Both the position numbers and the translations under genes were made by a program. 64,000 bases of DNA from Streptomyces sp. PR69 (GTDB lineage: Bacteria > Actinomycetota > Actinomycetes > Streptomycetales > Streptomycetaceae). The notes beneath the pieces were generated by a model. It saw only the letters and a program-made list of their open reading frames with translations, did not search any database and was not told the origin of the DNA. Shown in pieces: positions 50,878 through 60,737 of this stretch. Within the stretch, counting starts at the first letter, position 1; the number at the start of each line of letters is the position of its first letter. Location: the NCBI RefSeq assembly GCF_026420845.1, contig NZ_JAOWCB010000010.1, positions 124,001-188,000 on the forward strand. Reading direction: 5' to 3'.

Positions 50878-52311
50878 TCAGGCGGTGCGTCGCAGCAGGG
50901 CCAGATACATCGCGTCCGTGCCGTGGAGATGCGGCCACAGCTGGACGTCCGGGCCGTCGCCCAGCGCGGGCACGCCCGGCATCAGGGGCCTGGCGTCCAG
51001 CTGCTCGGCGTGGACGGCCGGGCCCCCGCGGCCCTTGAGTACATCGTCGACGACGGCCCTGGTCTCGGCGAGGTGCGGCGAGCAGGTCGCGTATCCGACC
51101 ACCCCGCCCACGCGCACGGCGGCGATCGCCTCGCGCAGCAGCGCCCGCTGGAGGGGCGCGAAGCCCTCCAGGTCCTCGGGGCGACGCCGCCAGCGGGCCT
51201 CGGGCCGTCGGCGCAGGGCGCCCAGCCCCGAGCAGGGGACGTCGACCAGCACCCGGTCGAAGGCTCCGGGCCGCCACGGCGGGCGGGTGCCGTCGGCGGC
51301 GACGACCTGGTACGGGCCTGGGTTGCCGGCCAGCGCCCGCGCCACCAGCCGCGCCCGGTGCGGCTGCTTCTCGGCGGCCAGCAGGGACGCGCCGCGTTCC
51401 GCCGCGAGCGCGCCCAGCAGCGCGGCCTTGCCGCCGGGGCCCGCGCAGCCGTCGAGCCAGCGGGCGTCGGGGCCGTCGAGGGGGGCGTTGGCGAGGGCGA
51501 TCGCGACGAGCTGACTGCCCTCGTCCTGGACGCCCGCCCGGCCCTCCCGCACGGCGTCGATCGCGCCCGGCTCACCGCCCTCGGCCAGTCGCACGGCGTA
51601 CGGGGACCAGCGGCCCGGCAGGGCGGCCTCGTCGCCGAGGGCGTCGAGCAGCTCCGCGGGCGCGGCTCGGCCGGGGCGGGCGACCAAGGTCACCTCAGGC
51701 CGTTCGTTGTCCGCCGCCAGCAGCTCCTCGATCCCCTCGCGCGGGCCGCCGAGAGCGTCCCAGAGCGCGGAGACGACCCAGCGGGGATGGGAGTGGACGA
51801 CCGACAGATGGTCCTCGGGGTCCTCGTCGTAGGGCGGGGCGACCCGCTCCAGCCAGCCGTCCAGGTCGTCCTGAGCGATCTTGCGCAGCACCGCGTTGAC
51901 GAACTTCGCCCGCCCGTCGCCCAGCACCACGCGCGCCAGCTCCACGCTCGCCGACACCGCCGCGTGCGTGGGGATGCGCGTCCCCAGCAGCTGGTGCGCG
52001 CCCAGGGCGAGCACATCCAGCACCGGCGGGTCGACCTCGCGCAGCGGCCGGTCGACGCAGGCGGAGATCACGGCGTCGTAGGTGCCCTGACGGCGCAGCG
52101 TCCCGTACACCAGCTCGGTGGCCAGCGCCGCGTCCCGCGTGTCGAATCCGCCTGCCTCGCGGGCCTTGCGCAGCAGCGGCGGCAGCACCAGATTGGCGTA
52201 CGCGTCCCGCTCGTCGACGGCCCTCAGGGCCTCGAACGCGAGGATCCGCACGGGATCCTTCTGCGGCCTGCGGTAGGGCTTGTGGGGGCGGCGACGGCGC
52301 TGCTCGCTCAA
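50878..52311 (-). CDS. rsmB: 16S rRNA (cytosine-967-C5) methyltransferase
   Basis: 477 aa. N-terminal NusB-like RNA-binding domain (ILAFEALRAVDERDAYANLV, FDTRDAALATELVYGTLRRQ) and a C-terminal SAM-dependent methyltransferase: LDGCAGPGGKAALLGALAAE (SAM motif I), VDVPCSGLGALRRRPEARWR (motif IV Cys) and VGYATCSPHLAETRAVVDDV (motif VI catalytic Cys). It modifies 16S rRNA. It lies 87 bp downstream of fmt, the usual fmt-rsmB order. Confidence 0.95.
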   Translation of the reverse strand: MSEQRRRRPHKPYRRPQKDPVRILAFEALRAVDERDAYANLVLPPLLRKAREAGGFDTRDAALATELVYGTLRRQGTYDAVISACVDRPLREVDPPVLDVLALGAHQLLGTRIPTHAAVSASVELARVVLGDGRAKFVNAVLRKIAQDDLDGWLERVAPPYDEDPEDHLSVVHSHPRWVVSALWDALGGPREGIEELLAADNERPEVTLVARPGRAAPAELLDALGDEAALPGRWSPYAVRLAEGGEPGAIDAVREGRAGVQDEGSQLVAIALANAPLDGPDARWLDGCAGPGGKAALLGALAAERGASLLAAEKQPHRARLVARALAGNPGPYQVVAADGTRPPWRPGAFDRVLVDVPCSGLGALRRRPEARWRRRPEDLEGFAPLQRALLREAIAAVRVGGVVGYATCSPHLAETRAVVDDVLKGRGGPAVHAEQLDARPLMPGVPALGDGPDVQLWPHLHGTDAMYLALLRRTA

Positions 52312-52398
52312 AGGTGCTCCGCGTATGACGATGGTGCGAATGTACGGATCTGCACGTACGGGTGCGTACGGGTCCGCACGTATGGGTGGGTACGGGTA

Positions 52399-53343
52399 TC
52401 AGCGTACGTCGGCCGTGCCGAGCTTCTCACCGGGGGCGATGCGCACCCCGCGGGCCCAGTCGGCCGCCTTCATCGGCTTCTTTCCCTGCGGCTGCACCCA
52501 GAGCAGTTCAACGGCGTGTGAGCCGGTGCCCGCGTACACCCTGTTCTTGCCCGCGTCCAGTTGGCCGGGGGCGAGGTCCGCACGGTCGGGGACCAGCGCC
52601 GTCTGGATCAGCTTGAGGCGCTCCCCGCGGAACAGCGTCCAGGCGCCGGGGGCGGGGGTGCAGCCGCGTACGACACGGTCGACGCGGAGCGCGGGAGCGG
52701 CGAAGTCCACATGGGCGTCCTCGACGGTGATCTTCGGCGCGTGGGAGACGCCCTCGGCGGGCTGCGGTACGGCCTTGAGGGTGCCGTCCTCGATGCCGTC
52801 CATCGTCGCCGCGAGCAGCCCGGCGCCGGCGAAGGCGAGCCGGGTGAGCAGATCGCCGCTGGTGTCGGTGGGCCGTACATGCTCGGTGATCACGCCGTAG
52901 ACCGGGCCGGAGTCCAGCCCTTCCTCGATCTGGAAGGTGGACGCTCCGGTCATCTCGTCCCCGGCGAGGATGGCGTGCTGGACCGGTGCGGCGCCGCGCC
53001 ACGCGGGCAGCAGCGAGAAGTGGAGGTTGACCCACCCGTGGGCGGGGATGTCCAGCGCCGCCCGGGGCAGCAGCGCGCCGTACGCGACGACCGGGCAGCA
53101 GTCGGGCGCGATCTCACGCAGCCGCGCCAGAAACGCCTCGTCGCGCGGCTTGCCCGGCTTGAGCACCTCGATGCCCGCCTCCTCGGCACGCTCGGCCACC
53201 GGGCTGGCGACCAGCCGCCGCCCGCGCCCGGCGGGCGCATCGGGCCGGGTGACGACGGCGGCCACCTCATGCCGGTCGGAGGCGATCAGGGCGTCCAGGG
53301 CGGGTACGGCGACCTCGGGGGTGCCGGCGAAGACGAGCTTCAT
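52399..53343 (-). CDS. fmt: Methionyl-tRNA formyltransferase
   Basis: 314 aa from the ATG at 53343. The formyltransferase domain shows [20 protein letters not shown], the active-site region [20 protein letters not shown] (Asn/His/SLLP), [20 protein letters not shown] with the catalytic Asp (LDSGPVYG), and a C-terminal OB-like tRNA-binding domain ([20 protein letters not shown]). It formylates initiator Met-tRNA. The 87-bp spacer to rsmB contains CGTACGGGT repeats. Confidence 0.97.
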   Translation of the reverse strand: MKLVFAGTPEVAVPALDALIASDRHEVAAVVTRPDAPAGRGRRLVASPVAERAEEAGIEVLKPGKPRDEAFLARLREIAPDCCPVVAYGALLPRAALDIPAHGWVNLHFSLLPAWRGAAPVQHAILAGDEMTGASTFQIEEGLDSGPVYGVITEHVRPTDTSGDLLTRLAFAGAGLLAATMDGIEDGTLKAVPQPAEGVSHAPKITVEDAHVDFAAPALRVDRVVRGCTPAPGAWTLFRGERLKLIQTALVPDRADLAPGQLDAGKNRVYAGTGSHAVELLWVQPQGKKPMKAADWARGVRIAPGEKLGTADVR

Positions 53344-53439
53344 CGGTGGCTGACTGCCTCTCGGGGTGGGCTCCCGTGCTGGAGCGTGGGAAGACGAGCA
53401 GCGCACCAGTCTATGTGCGGGCCTCCGGGAGGGCTGCGG

Positions 53440-53615
53440 GTCTGGCGCCCGGGGACCGTGGGGGGACCCCACTTCCCGTATCTGGGGGCTCCGCCCCCAG
53501 ACCCCCTGTACGGCCTTCGGCCGTGTCCTCAAACGCCGGACGGGCTCAAATCAGCCCCGCCGGCGTTTGAGGCGCGGGGGTGCGGGGGCGGAGCCCCAGG
53601 CAGGGGGCGTACGGG
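53440..53615. repeat. Streptomyces intergenic repeat between divergent fmt and HTH genes
   Basis: Contains two hairpins of the family (TGGGGGCTCCGCCCCCA near 53484-53500 and GGGGCGGAGCCCC at 53585-53597) flanking CAAACGCCGGACGGGCTCAA and GCCCCGCCGGCGTTTGAGGC, which pair as a longer palindrome. Unlike the other copies it is upstream of both neighbouring genes, so it is unlikely to be a simple terminator. Confidence 0.75.
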
Positions 53616-53761
53616 TGGGCGCGCGCCCTGTGCATATGCGCACACGCCCCCGCACCGTGACCACTTCCCCACGTCCCGCGTTGGTCAAGAGAGATTGACC
53701 CAAGCGGGCCGCCCCAGACGCGGCCCGACCCCTTTTCAACGCCGGTTCGAGAGGCTTGTCA

Positions 53762-54307
53762 ATGGCCGACCACGCAACCCACGACGCCCAAGCCCGGGCC
53801 AGCCTGCATCTGTTGGTGCGGGACATCGAGCGGGTCCGCCGGCAGGTGGACGCCCTGCGGACGCTCACCGCCCAGCTGGGAAATGTCTACCGCCCGCGCC
53901 GCTCCGGCCCGTCCACGGGCTTCGTCGTCTACGGCAGGGCGCCGGCCCCGACCGTCCGACTCGCCCAGGAACTGCGGGACAGCGTCGAGACGCTGGTGAC
54001 CGCGGCGGTGGACTTCGACCGCTCGCTGGGCTTCTCGTGGGACGCCGTGGGCTCGGCGCTCGGGGTCACCAAGCAGGCGGTGCACCGCCGGTACGGCTCC
54101 CGCCGCACCGCCGCGCAGCAGACGGGCGCGGCCGCCGCCGAACACAACGGGGACGCGACGGCGCGGCCGCTGTCGGTGGGCGGCGGCACGGGCATGGCCG
54201 CGGTGCCCGCCGCCCGTCCGATGCCGCCGCAGCCGACGGCGGCCACTGGTCCATCCCTCCGCGAGGAGGCCCGCCCGAGCGCCTTCCCCGGCCCGCGCAA
54301 CGGCTGA
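53762..54307 (+). CDS. Small HTH-containing protein of unknown function
   Basis: 181 aa from the ATG at 53762 (a TTG at 53756 is the alternative). A coiled-coil-like N-terminus ([20 protein letters not shown]) is followed by [20 protein letters not shown] and [18 protein letters not shown], a helix-turn-helix like that of sigma-70 region 4 or small replication/regulatory proteins. The C-terminal third is disordered. It is conserved near priA and fmt in streptomycetes. DNA binding is plausible; target unknown. Confidence 0.75.
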   Translation: MADHATHDAQARASLHLLVRDIERVRRQVDALRTLTAQLGNVYRPRRSGPSTGFVVYGRAPAPTVRLAQELRDSVETLVTAAVDFDRSLGFSWDAVGSALGVTKQAVHRRYGSRRTAAQQTGAAAAEHNGDATARPLSVGGGTGMAAVPAARPMPPQPTAATGPSLREEARPSAFPGPRNG

Positions 54308-54315
54308 CCCCTCCC

Positions 54316-54349
54316 CGGCTGCCCCCGGCCTCCGCGCCGGGGGCAGCCG
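54316..54349. terminator. Bidirectional hairpin terminator
   Basis: A perfect 14-bp stem (54316-54329 with 54336-54349) and a 6-base loop lie between the HTH-protein stop and the priA stop, which are convergent. Confidence 0.88.
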
Positions 54350-54360
54350 TATGTCGCTCG

Positions 54361-56517
54361 TCAGCCGATGTCCGGGGGGTCGATGCGGAGGCGGACGGGG
54401 GGTTCGGAGCCCCGGGTCAGGCGGGAGGCCCGGGCGGACTTGAGCGCGGTGGCGAGGGACGCGCCGCTGCCCGGGGGGACGCGGATCAGGGCGCGCTGCC
54501 AGCGCTCGCCGGGCGGGGGGTCGCCCGGACGGCGCGGGCGGCCGGATGGGATGACCGGAAGCGCCACCGGGCCCAGCACCTCCGCTTCGTCCGGCAGCTG
54601 CGCATCCGCGAGGAAGGAGGCCACGGCCTCCGCGCCGCCCGTGACCGCCGCCATCCGGGACACCGGAGGAAAGCCGAGCTCCGCACGCTCCGCCAGCTCA
54701 CGCTGGGCATGGCCGACAGGGTCCCAGCGCACCAGGGCCTGGACGGGCCGCAGGGTCGGCTCTGCCACGACAACGACGACTCCGCCCGCGCTCTGCGCCC
54801 GTACGAGCGACGCCGCGTCGAGCCAGCGTCTCAGCGCCTCCTCCCCCGCGCGGAGGTCGGGGCGGCCGAGCATGGCCCATCCGTCGAGGAGGACGGCGGC
54901 GGCATAGCCGCCCTCGGCGACCGGTTCCGCGCCGGGGGTGCTGACCACCAGTGCGGGCTGTCCGGGCGCGCAGTTGAGAACGTCGAGAACATGGTCCCGT
55001 CCCGAGGTGCGCACCGGGACGGCCGGGAACACCCGGCCGAGCTCCTCCGCGGTACGCCGCGCGCCGACGACCCGGGCGCGCAGCCGGGTGCCGCCGCACT
55101 CCGGGCAGTGCCACTCCCCCGTGTGCCGTCCGCACCAGCCACAGGTCAGCGCCTGTTCGTCCGGGGCCTGAAGGGGACCGGCGCAGTGCCCGCAGCGGGC
55201 GGGCGCACGGCAGCGCTCGCAGGCGAGCCGGGGCACATAGCCGCGCCGGGGCACCTGCACCAGCACGGGGCCGGTCCGCAGCCCGTCCCGTATCGCCTGC
55301 CAGGCGAGGCTCGGCAGCCGGGCGGCCCGCGCCGCCTCGTCCCGCGCCAGATCGGTGTCGCCCACCGTCCGGACGAGCGGTGCGGCCGCCCGCACCTGGT
55401 CGCGTCCGGCGGCCAGCGGCAGCGCCCAGCCGCTCTCGACGAGCTGCGCCGCCTCCACCGTGCAGCTGACGCCGCCGAGCAGGAATCCGCACCCTTCGTG
55501 TGTGGCGCGCAGTTCGAGGACCTCCCGCACATGCGGAAACGGCGCGTTCTCATCGCTGTGGCTGGAGTCGCCGTCGTCCCAGACGGCGACCAGTCCGAGA
55601 TCCCGTACGGGGGCGAACATCGCGGCCCGGGTCCCCACGACCGCCCGCACCGAGCCGCGGCGCACGGCGAGCCACTGCCGGTAGCGCCGCTCCGGGCCGG
55701 ACTCCGCGGTCAGCAGCGCGTGCCGGCCTTCTCCGAGGAGCGCCGTGAGCGCGGCGTCGATCCGTGCCGCGCGCCGGCCGTCGGGCGCCACGACCAGTGC
55801 GCCCCGCCCCGAGGCGAGCGTCGCGGCCACGGCGCGGGCCAGCTCGTCCGGCCAGTGCGGCCCCGGCAGCGCCGTCCACACGGCGCGCGGGACGCCCCCT
55901 TTGGCCAGGGATTCAAGGAACGCCGGACCCCGCCCGTACCGCTCCCAGGAGCCGGCGGCCGGGGGCTCAGGGGCGGGCAGCGGCTCGGGAGACGGCTTTG
56001 ACTCCGCCCGGCCGTTTCGCGGCGGGATCGCGAGCTGCAGGACATCCGCCAGGCTGCCCGCGTACCGGTCGGCGACCGCTCGTGCGAGGGCGAGCGTCTG
56101 CGGGCTGAGGACCGGCTCGGGCGAGACCACATAGGCCAGTGCGGCGAGCGCCCCGGCGTAGTCGCTCTCGGCGCGGCGCTCGATCAGGAATCCGTCGACC
56201 AGACCGCCGCCCTCGCGCCGCCCTTCCCTGACCCGGTGCCCTCCGGCCCCGAACCGGACCCGCACCCGCACTCCCGGCTGTGCCTCGGCGTCGAGCTCCT
56301 CGGGGACCGCGTAGTCGAAATACTGGTCGAGGTGGAGCAGGCCCTTGTTCACCACCACCCGGGCGACCGGCAGTTCCTTCGCCAGCGCGGCGCCTCGCCA
56401 GGTCCGCGGCTTGGCCTTCGGGACCTTGGCTTTGCGCACGGTCTCGCGTATCAGCGCAAGCTGCTCCGGCCCGCCGTCGGCGGCGGGCTCCCCGGGCCGC
56501 TTGTTCTCGCTGCTCAC
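54361..56517 (-). CDS. priA: PriA-like primosomal protein without helicase motifs
   Basis: 718 aa from the GTG at 56517 (MSSENKRPGEPAADGGPEQL). The 3'-DNA-binding domain (ARVVVNKGLLHLDQYFDYAV) and both zinc clusters (CERCRAPARCGHC and CGWCGRHTGEWHCPEC) are intact. The helicase core is not: where Walker A GxTGSGKT is expected the sequence reads WPDELARAVAATLASGRGAL, and the DEEH box is replaced by WDDGDSSHSDENAP. Actinobacterial PriA proteins are known to lack these motifs, so this is a family trait and not damage. Probable role: structural loader in replication restart. It is 172 bp from metK on the same strand. Confidence 0.93.
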   Translation of the reverse strand: MSSENKRPGEPAADGGPEQLALIRETVRKAKVPKAKPRTWRGAALAKELPVARVVVNKGLLHLDQYFDYAVPEELDAEAQPGVRVRVRFGAGGHRVREGRREGGGLVDGFLIERRAESDYAGALAALAYVVSPEPVLSPQTLALARAVADRYAGSLADVLQLAIPPRNGRAESKPSPEPLPAPEPPAAGSWERYGRGPAFLESLAKGGVPRAVWTALPGPHWPDELARAVAATLASGRGALVVAPDGRRAARIDAALTALLGEGRHALLTAESGPERRYRQWLAVRRGSVRAVVGTRAAMFAPVRDLGLVAVWDDGDSSHSDENAPFPHVREVLELRATHEGCGFLLGGVSCTVEAAQLVESGWALPLAAGRDQVRAAAPLVRTVGDTDLARDEAARAARLPSLAWQAIRDGLRTGPVLVQVPRRGYVPRLACERCRAPARCGHCAGPLQAPDEQALTCGWCGRHTGEWHCPECGGTRLRARVVGARRTAEELGRVFPAVPVRTSGRDHVLDVLNCAPGQPALVVSTPGAEPVAEGGYAAAVLLDGWAMLGRPDLRAGEEALRRWLDAASLVRAQSAGGVVVVVAEPTLRPVQALVRWDPVGHAQRELAERAELGFPPVSRMAAVTGGAEAVASFLADAQLPDEAEVLGPVALPVIPSGRPRRPGDPPPGERWQRALIRVPPGSGASLATALKSARASRLTRGSEPPVRLRIDPPDIG

Positions 56518-56622
56518 AGCCTCATTCCTACCAGAGGCGACTGACAGCGCCAGGGGAGAGCGCTGGGCCACGGCAGGGGTGTGGAAGGGGCACGGCAGAG
56601 GCACGGCCGGGGCATTGGAAAA

Positions 56623-56664
56623 CACCGGGCCCGGCCCCGCGCGGAGCGGGGGCCGGGCCCGGTG
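56623..56664. terminator. Hairpin terminator after metK
   Basis: Arms 56623-56640 and 56646-56664 pair over 18 bp with one bulged G and a 5-base loop, 26 bases after the metK stop. Confidence 0.85.
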
Positions 56665-56689
56665 ACGGACAAGCGGCTTACAGACCTGC

Positions 56690-57898
56690 TTACAGACCCG
56701 CGGCGGCGCGCAGGGCGTCCACGCGGTCGGTGCGCTCCCAGGTGAAGTCGGGCAGCTCACGGCCGAAGTGGCCATAGGCGGCCGTCTGGGCGTAGATGGG
56801 CCGCAGCAGGTCGAGGTCGCGGATGATGGCGGCCGGGCGCAGGTCGAAGACCTGGGCGATGGCCTGCTCGATCTTGTCCACGTCGACGGTCTCGGTGCCG
56901 AAGGTCTCGACGAACAGACCGACGGGCTCGGCCTTGCCGATCGCGTACGCCACCTGGACCTCGCAGCGGGCCGCGAGCCCGGCCGCGACGACGTTCTTGG
57001 CGACCCAGCGCATCGCGTACGCCGCGGAACGGTCCACCTTGGACGGGTCCTTGCCGGAGAACGCGCCACCGCCGTGCCGCGCCATGCCGCCGTACGTATC
57101 AATGATGATCTTCCGGCCGGTCAGGCCCGCGTCGCCCATCGGACCGCCGATCTCGAACCGGCCCGTCGGATTCACCAGCAGCCGGTAGCCGTCGGTGTCG
57201 AGCTTGATGCCGTCCTCGACGAGCTGCTTCAGGACGTGCTCGACGACGAACTCGCGGATGTCCGGTGCGAGCAGCGAGTCCAGGTCGATGTCGGAGGCGT
57301 GCTGCGAGGAGACGACGACCGTGTCCAGACGGGCGGCCTTCTCGCCGTCGTACTCGACGGTGACCTGGGTCTTGCCGTCGGGGCGCAGATAGGGGATGGT
57401 CCCGTTTTTGCGGACCTCGGACAGCCGGCGGGAGAGCCGGTGCGCCAGGTAGATCGGCAGCGGCATCAGCTCGGGCGTCTCGTCGCACGCGTAGCCGAAC
57501 ATCAGGCCCTGGTCGCCGGCGCCCTGCTTGTCCAGCTCATCTTCATCGCCCTCGACACGGGACTCGTACGCCGTGTCCACGCCCTGGGCGATGTCGGGCG
57601 ACTGCGCGCCGATGGAGACCGAGACGCCGCAGGACGCGCCGTCGAAGCCCTTCTTGGAGGAGTCGTAGCCAATCTCGAGGATCTTGTTGCGGACGAGCGT
57701 GGGGATGTCGGCGTAGGCCTTGGTGGTGACCTCGCCCGCGACATGCACCAGGCCGGTGGTGATCAAGGTCTCCACGGCGACGCGGGAGGTCGGGTCCTCC
57801 CGCAGCAGCGCGTCGAGAATGGTGTCGCTGATCTGGTCGGCGATCTTGTCGGGGTGACCCTCGGTCACAGACTCCGAGGTGAAGAGACGGCGGGACAC
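56690..57898 (-). CDS. metK: S-adenosylmethionine synthetase
   Basis: 402 aa from the GTG at 57898 ([20 protein letters not shown]). Canonical motifs: [45 protein letters not shown] and [19 protein letters not shown] (ATP/Mg/K sites). It makes SAM from methionine and ATP, the methyl donor for rsmB and many secondary pathways. A strong hairpin separates it from priA. The 240-bp gap to coaBC presumably contains its promoter. I see no SAM riboswitch. Confidence 0.97.
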   Translation of the reverse strand: MSRRLFTSESVTEGHPDKIADQISDTILDALLREDPTSRVAVETLITTGLVHVAGEVTTKAYADIPTLVRNKILEIGYDSSKKGFDGASCGVSVSIGAQSPDIAQGVDTAYESRVEGDEDELDKQGAGDQGLMFGYACDETPELMPLPIYLAHRLSRRLSEVRKNGTIPYLRPDGKTQVTVEYDGEKAARLDTVVVSSQHASDIDLDSLLAPDIREFVVEHVLKQLVEDGIKLDTDGYRLLVNPTGRFEIGGPMGDAGLTGRKIIIDTYGGMARHGGGAFSGKDPSKVDRSAAYAMRWVAKNVVAAGLAARCEVQVAYAIGKAEPVGLFVETFGTETVDVDKIEQAIAQVFDLRPAAIIRDLDLLRPIYAQTAAYGHFGRELPDFTWERTDRVDALRAAAGL

Positions 57899-58138
57899 AT
57901 CGCTCCCTGAGGTTGCAGCGGCTGCTGGCTGATCATGGCTGGACCGGCAGGGGCTGCGCCCCGGACGTCCGCCGACCAGTTTATCCGCCGCGGTCCGCGG
58001 ACGGACAACCCGTCTCGCCCGATGGAAGTGTCCTGACCTGTGGCCCGGCGGAAAATCAGACGTCAAATAGGACCTTGACCAGTGGTAATACGCCGGTTTT
58101 GGTGTGATTTCATACGGCCGTACGGGTGACTCGGCGGC

Positions 58139-59392
58139 TTATCCGAGCTGTGGAGCCACCAGATCCCAGACGATCTCCGCCAGGGCCTCCTTGGGCCCGT
58201 ACGGCACGGGCGTCTCACCGCCGTCGGCCGTCAGCACGACGGCCTCGTTCTGCTCGGAGCCGAAGGTCTTGCGCTCCCCCACTTCGTTGACGACCAGCAG
58301 GTCACAGCCCTTGCGGCGGAGCTTCTCGCGGCCGTTGGCGAGCACGTCGTCCGTCTCGGCGGCGAAGCCGACGACCACCTGTCCGGGGTGGGCCCGGTCG
58401 GCGGAGATCTCCGCCAGGATGTCGGGGTTGCGGACCAGCGCGACAGGGGCCGGCTCCTGGCCGTCCTTCTTCTTGATCTTGCCGCTGGCGTACTCGGCGG
58501 GACGGAAGTCGGCGACGGCGGCGGCCATCACCACCGCGTCGGCGTCGGCCGCCGCCTTGAGGACGGCCTCCCGCAGCTGCAGGGCGGTGCCGACGCGGAC
58601 CACGTCGACCCCGGCCGGGTCCGGCAGCCCGGTGTTGGCCTCGATCAGGGTCACGCGCGCGCCGCGGGCCGCGGCGACGGCGGCCAGGGCGTACCCCTGC
58701 TTCCCGGAGGAACGGTTCCCCAGGTAGCGGACGGGGTCGAGCGGCTCACGCGTGCCGCCCGCGCTGACCACCACATGGCGGCCGGCCAGGTCGGCGACGG
58801 CCGCGTCCGCGCCGCGGGCGAGCACCCGCCGGCACACCTCGAAGATTTCGGCGGGCTCCGGCAGCCGGCCCTTGCCGGTGTCGACGCCGGTGAGCCGGCC
58901 GCTGGCGGGCTCGATGACGAGGGCGCCGCGGCGGCGCAGCGTCGCCACATTCTCCCGGGTCGCCGGGTGCTCCCACATCTCCGTGTGCATGGCGGGCGCG
59001 AAGACGACGGGACAGCGTGCTGTGAGGAGGGTGTTGGTCAGCAGGTCGTCGGCGAGGCCATGGGCGGCCTTGGCCAGGGTGTCGGCGGTGGCGGGCGCGA
59101 CCACCACGAGATCGGCCTGCTGGCCGATGCGCACATGGGGCACCTCGTGGACGTCGTCCCAGACCTCGGTGGAGACGGGGTGGCCCGAGAGCGCCGACCA
59201 GGTGGCCGCGCCGACGAAGTTCAGCGCGGAGGCGGTCGGCACCACCCGTACGTCATGGCCGGACTCGGTGAGCCGGCGCAGCAGCTCGCACGCCTTGTAG
59301 GCGGCGATTCCGCCGCTGACGCCCAGGACGACCCGCGGCCTGCCCGCTGACGCCTTGCCGGATGCCGCGTCATTCACTGTCGCCTCGTCCAC
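58139..59392 (-). CDS. coaBC: Bifunctional CoaBC: PPC decarboxylase / PPC synthetase
   Basis: 417 aa from a GTG at 59392 six bases after GGGGAGAG. The N-terminal flavin-dependent decarboxylase (RVVLGVSGGIAAYKACELLR, PATADTLAKAAHGLADDLLT, PAMHTEMWEHPATRENV) is followed by the C-terminal CTP-dependent synthetase (VVSAGGTREPLDPVRYLGNR, SSGKQGYALA, AAVADFRPAEYASGKIKKKD, VGFAAETDDVLANGREKLRR, VVNEV). It performs two steps of coenzyme A synthesis from phosphopantothenate. Located downstream of rpoZ, in the conserved gmk-rpoZ-coaBC-metK order. Confidence 0.96.
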   Translation of the reverse strand: MDEATVNDAASGKASAGRPRVVLGVSGGIAAYKACELLRRLTESGHDVRVVPTASALNFVGAATWSALSGHPVSTEVWDDVHEVPHVRIGQQADLVVVAPATADTLAKAAHGLADDLLTNTLLTARCPVVFAPAMHTEMWEHPATRENVATLRRRGALVIEPASGRLTGVDTGKGRLPEPAEIFEVCRRVLARGADAAVADLAGRHVVVSAGGTREPLDPVRYLGNRSSGKQGYALAAVAAARGARVTLIEANTGLPDPAGVDVVRVGTALQLREAVLKAAADADAVVMAAAVADFRPAEYASGKIKKKDGQEPAPVALVRNPDILAEISADRAHPGQVVVGFAAETDDVLANGREKLRRKGCDLLVVNEVGERKTFGSEQNEAVVLTADGGETPVPYGPKEALAEIVWDLVAPQLG

Positions 59393-59435
59393 CGCTGTCT
59401 CTCCCCGCACTCGGCTGTGTCCTGTCCCCATGACA

Positions 59436-59473
59436 CACCCAAGGCCCGGCGGATGACCGCCAGGCCTTGGGTG
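59436..59473. terminator. Hairpin after rpoZ
   Basis: Arms 59436-59446 and 59463-59473 pair perfectly, with a smaller internal GGCGG/CCGCC stem, 18 bases after the rpoZ stop. Possibly partial, since coaBC follows in the same direction. Confidence 0.78.
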
Positions 59474-59490
59474 AGGTGAAAAATCGGGCC

Positions 59491-59763
59491 TTACTGGGCC
59501 GGGCCCTCAACGGCCTCGGAGGTCAGCAGACCGGCGTTGATCTCGCGCAGCGCGATCGAGAGCGGCTTCTCGTGGACGTGCGTGTCCACCAGCGGGCCCA
59601 CGTACTCAAGCAGGCCCTCGCCGAGCTGCGAGTAGTACGCGTTGATCTGGCGCGCACGCTTGGCCGCGTAGATCACGAGGCTGTACTTCGAGTCGGTGGC
59701 CTCGAGCAGCTCGTCGATCGGCGGGTTGATGATGCCCTCGGGCGCGGTCATGGAAGAGGACAC
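59491..59763 (-). CDS. rpoZ: RNA polymerase omega subunit
   Basis: 90 aa. [40 protein letters not shown] and [14 protein letters not shown] are the typical omega fold that folds round the beta-prime C-terminus. It stabilises RNA polymerase assembly and is needed for normal antibiotic production in streptomycetes. It lies 48 bp downstream of gmk, so one transcript is likely. Confidence 0.97.
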   Translation of the reverse strand: MSSSMTAPEGIINPPIDELLEATDSKYSLVIYAAKRARQINAYYSQLGEGLLEYVGPLVDTHVHEKPLSIALREINAGLLTSEAVEGPAQ

Positions 59764-59811
59764 TCTCTAGCCTTCCGAAAGAACGTGCAGAATGAAATGA
59801 TCCGAAAACGA

Positions 59812-60375
59812 TCAAACAACTGCCATCAAGGCTAGCAGCTCACGAGCCACGTCCTCGACGGAGGTGTTGACCAGGGTGGTGTCAAACTCCGACTCGGCAG
59901 CCAGCTCCGTCCTGGCGGCCGCCAGCCGGCGCTCGATGACCTCGGGGGACTCGGTGCCGCGGCCGGTGAGCCGGCGGACCAGCTCCTCCCAGCTCGGCGG
60001 GGCGAGAAAGACCAGCCGGGAGTCCGGCATGGACTCCTTGACCTGCCGGGCCCCCTGGAGGTCGATCTCCAGCAGCACGGGCTCCCCGGCCTCCAGCCGT
60101 TCGAGCACGGCACGGCGCGGCGTGCCGTACCGGTTGCCCGCGAACTCGGCCCACTCCAGCAACTCGCCGTTGGCGATCAGCTTGTCGAACTCCTCGTCGG
60201 TGACGAAGAAATACTGAACGCCATGACGCTCGCCGGGGCGCGGCTTCCGGGTGGTCGCCGACACCGAGAGCCAGACCTCGGGGTGAACCTTGCGCATATG
60301 GGCGACGACCGTGCTCTTGCCGACCCCGGAGGGGCCGGAGAGCACGGTCAGCCGCGGACGTGCCTCTGCTGCCAT
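59812..60375 (-). CDS. gmk: Guanylate kinase
   Basis: 187 aa. Walker [11 protein letters not shown] at about 14-23, GMP-binding [20 protein letters not shown] and [40 protein letters not shown], and the lid Arg region [20 protein letters not shown]. It phosphorylates GMP to GDP. It lies 38 bp downstream of the IHF gene, the conserved ihf-gmk-rpoZ order. Confidence 0.97.
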   Translation of the reverse strand: MAAEARPRLTVLSGPSGVGKSTVVAHMRKVHPEVWLSVSATTRKPRPGERHGVQYFFVTDEEFDKLIANGELLEWAEFAGNRYGTPRRAVLERLEAGEPVLLEIDLQGARQVKESMPDSRLVFLAPPSWEELVRRLTGRGTESPEVIERRLAAARTELAAESEFDTTLVNTSVEDVARELLALMAVV

Positions 60376-60413
60376 GCAGCGATTATCCAGGTTCCCGGGA
60401 GCGCCGGAGAACG

Positions 60414-60737
60414 TCAGGAGCCGGTGGAGCCGAACTCCTTCTCCAGGGAGGCGATCTGGTTGGTGCCGAGGCCGCGCACCCGGCGGCTCTCGGAGATGCC
60501 GAGCCGTTCCATGATCTGCTTGGCCCGGACCTTGCCGACGCCGGGCAGGGACTCCAGGAGGGCGGAGACCTTCATCTTGCCGATGACGTCGTCCTTCTGG
60601 CCCTGCTGGATGACCTCGTGGAGGGAGGCGCCGGAGTGCTTGAGTCGATTCTTGACCTCGGCCCGCGCCCGGCGAGCCGCGGCGGCCTTTTCGAGCGCGG
60701 CTGCGCGCTGTTCGGGGGTAAGGGGCGGAAGAGCCAC
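60414..60737 (-). CDS. ihf: Actinobacterial integration host factor (sIHF)
   Basis: 107 aa from the GTG at 60737. A long helix ([20 protein letters not shown]) and a helix-two-turn-helix DNA-binding domain with [20 protein letters not shown]. It is the small basic nucleoid protein of actinobacteria, unrelated in fold to enterobacterial IHF, needed for mIHF/sIHF-type DNA compaction and topology. The longer in-frame extension upstream is not credible. Promoter probably in the A+T-richer stretch 60890-60980. Confidence 0.95.
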   Translation of the reverse strand: MALPPLTPEQRAAALEKAAAARRARAEVKNRLKHSGASLHEVIQQGQKDDVIGKMKVSALLESLPGVGKVRAKQIMERLGISESRRVRGLGTNQIASLEKEFGSTGS

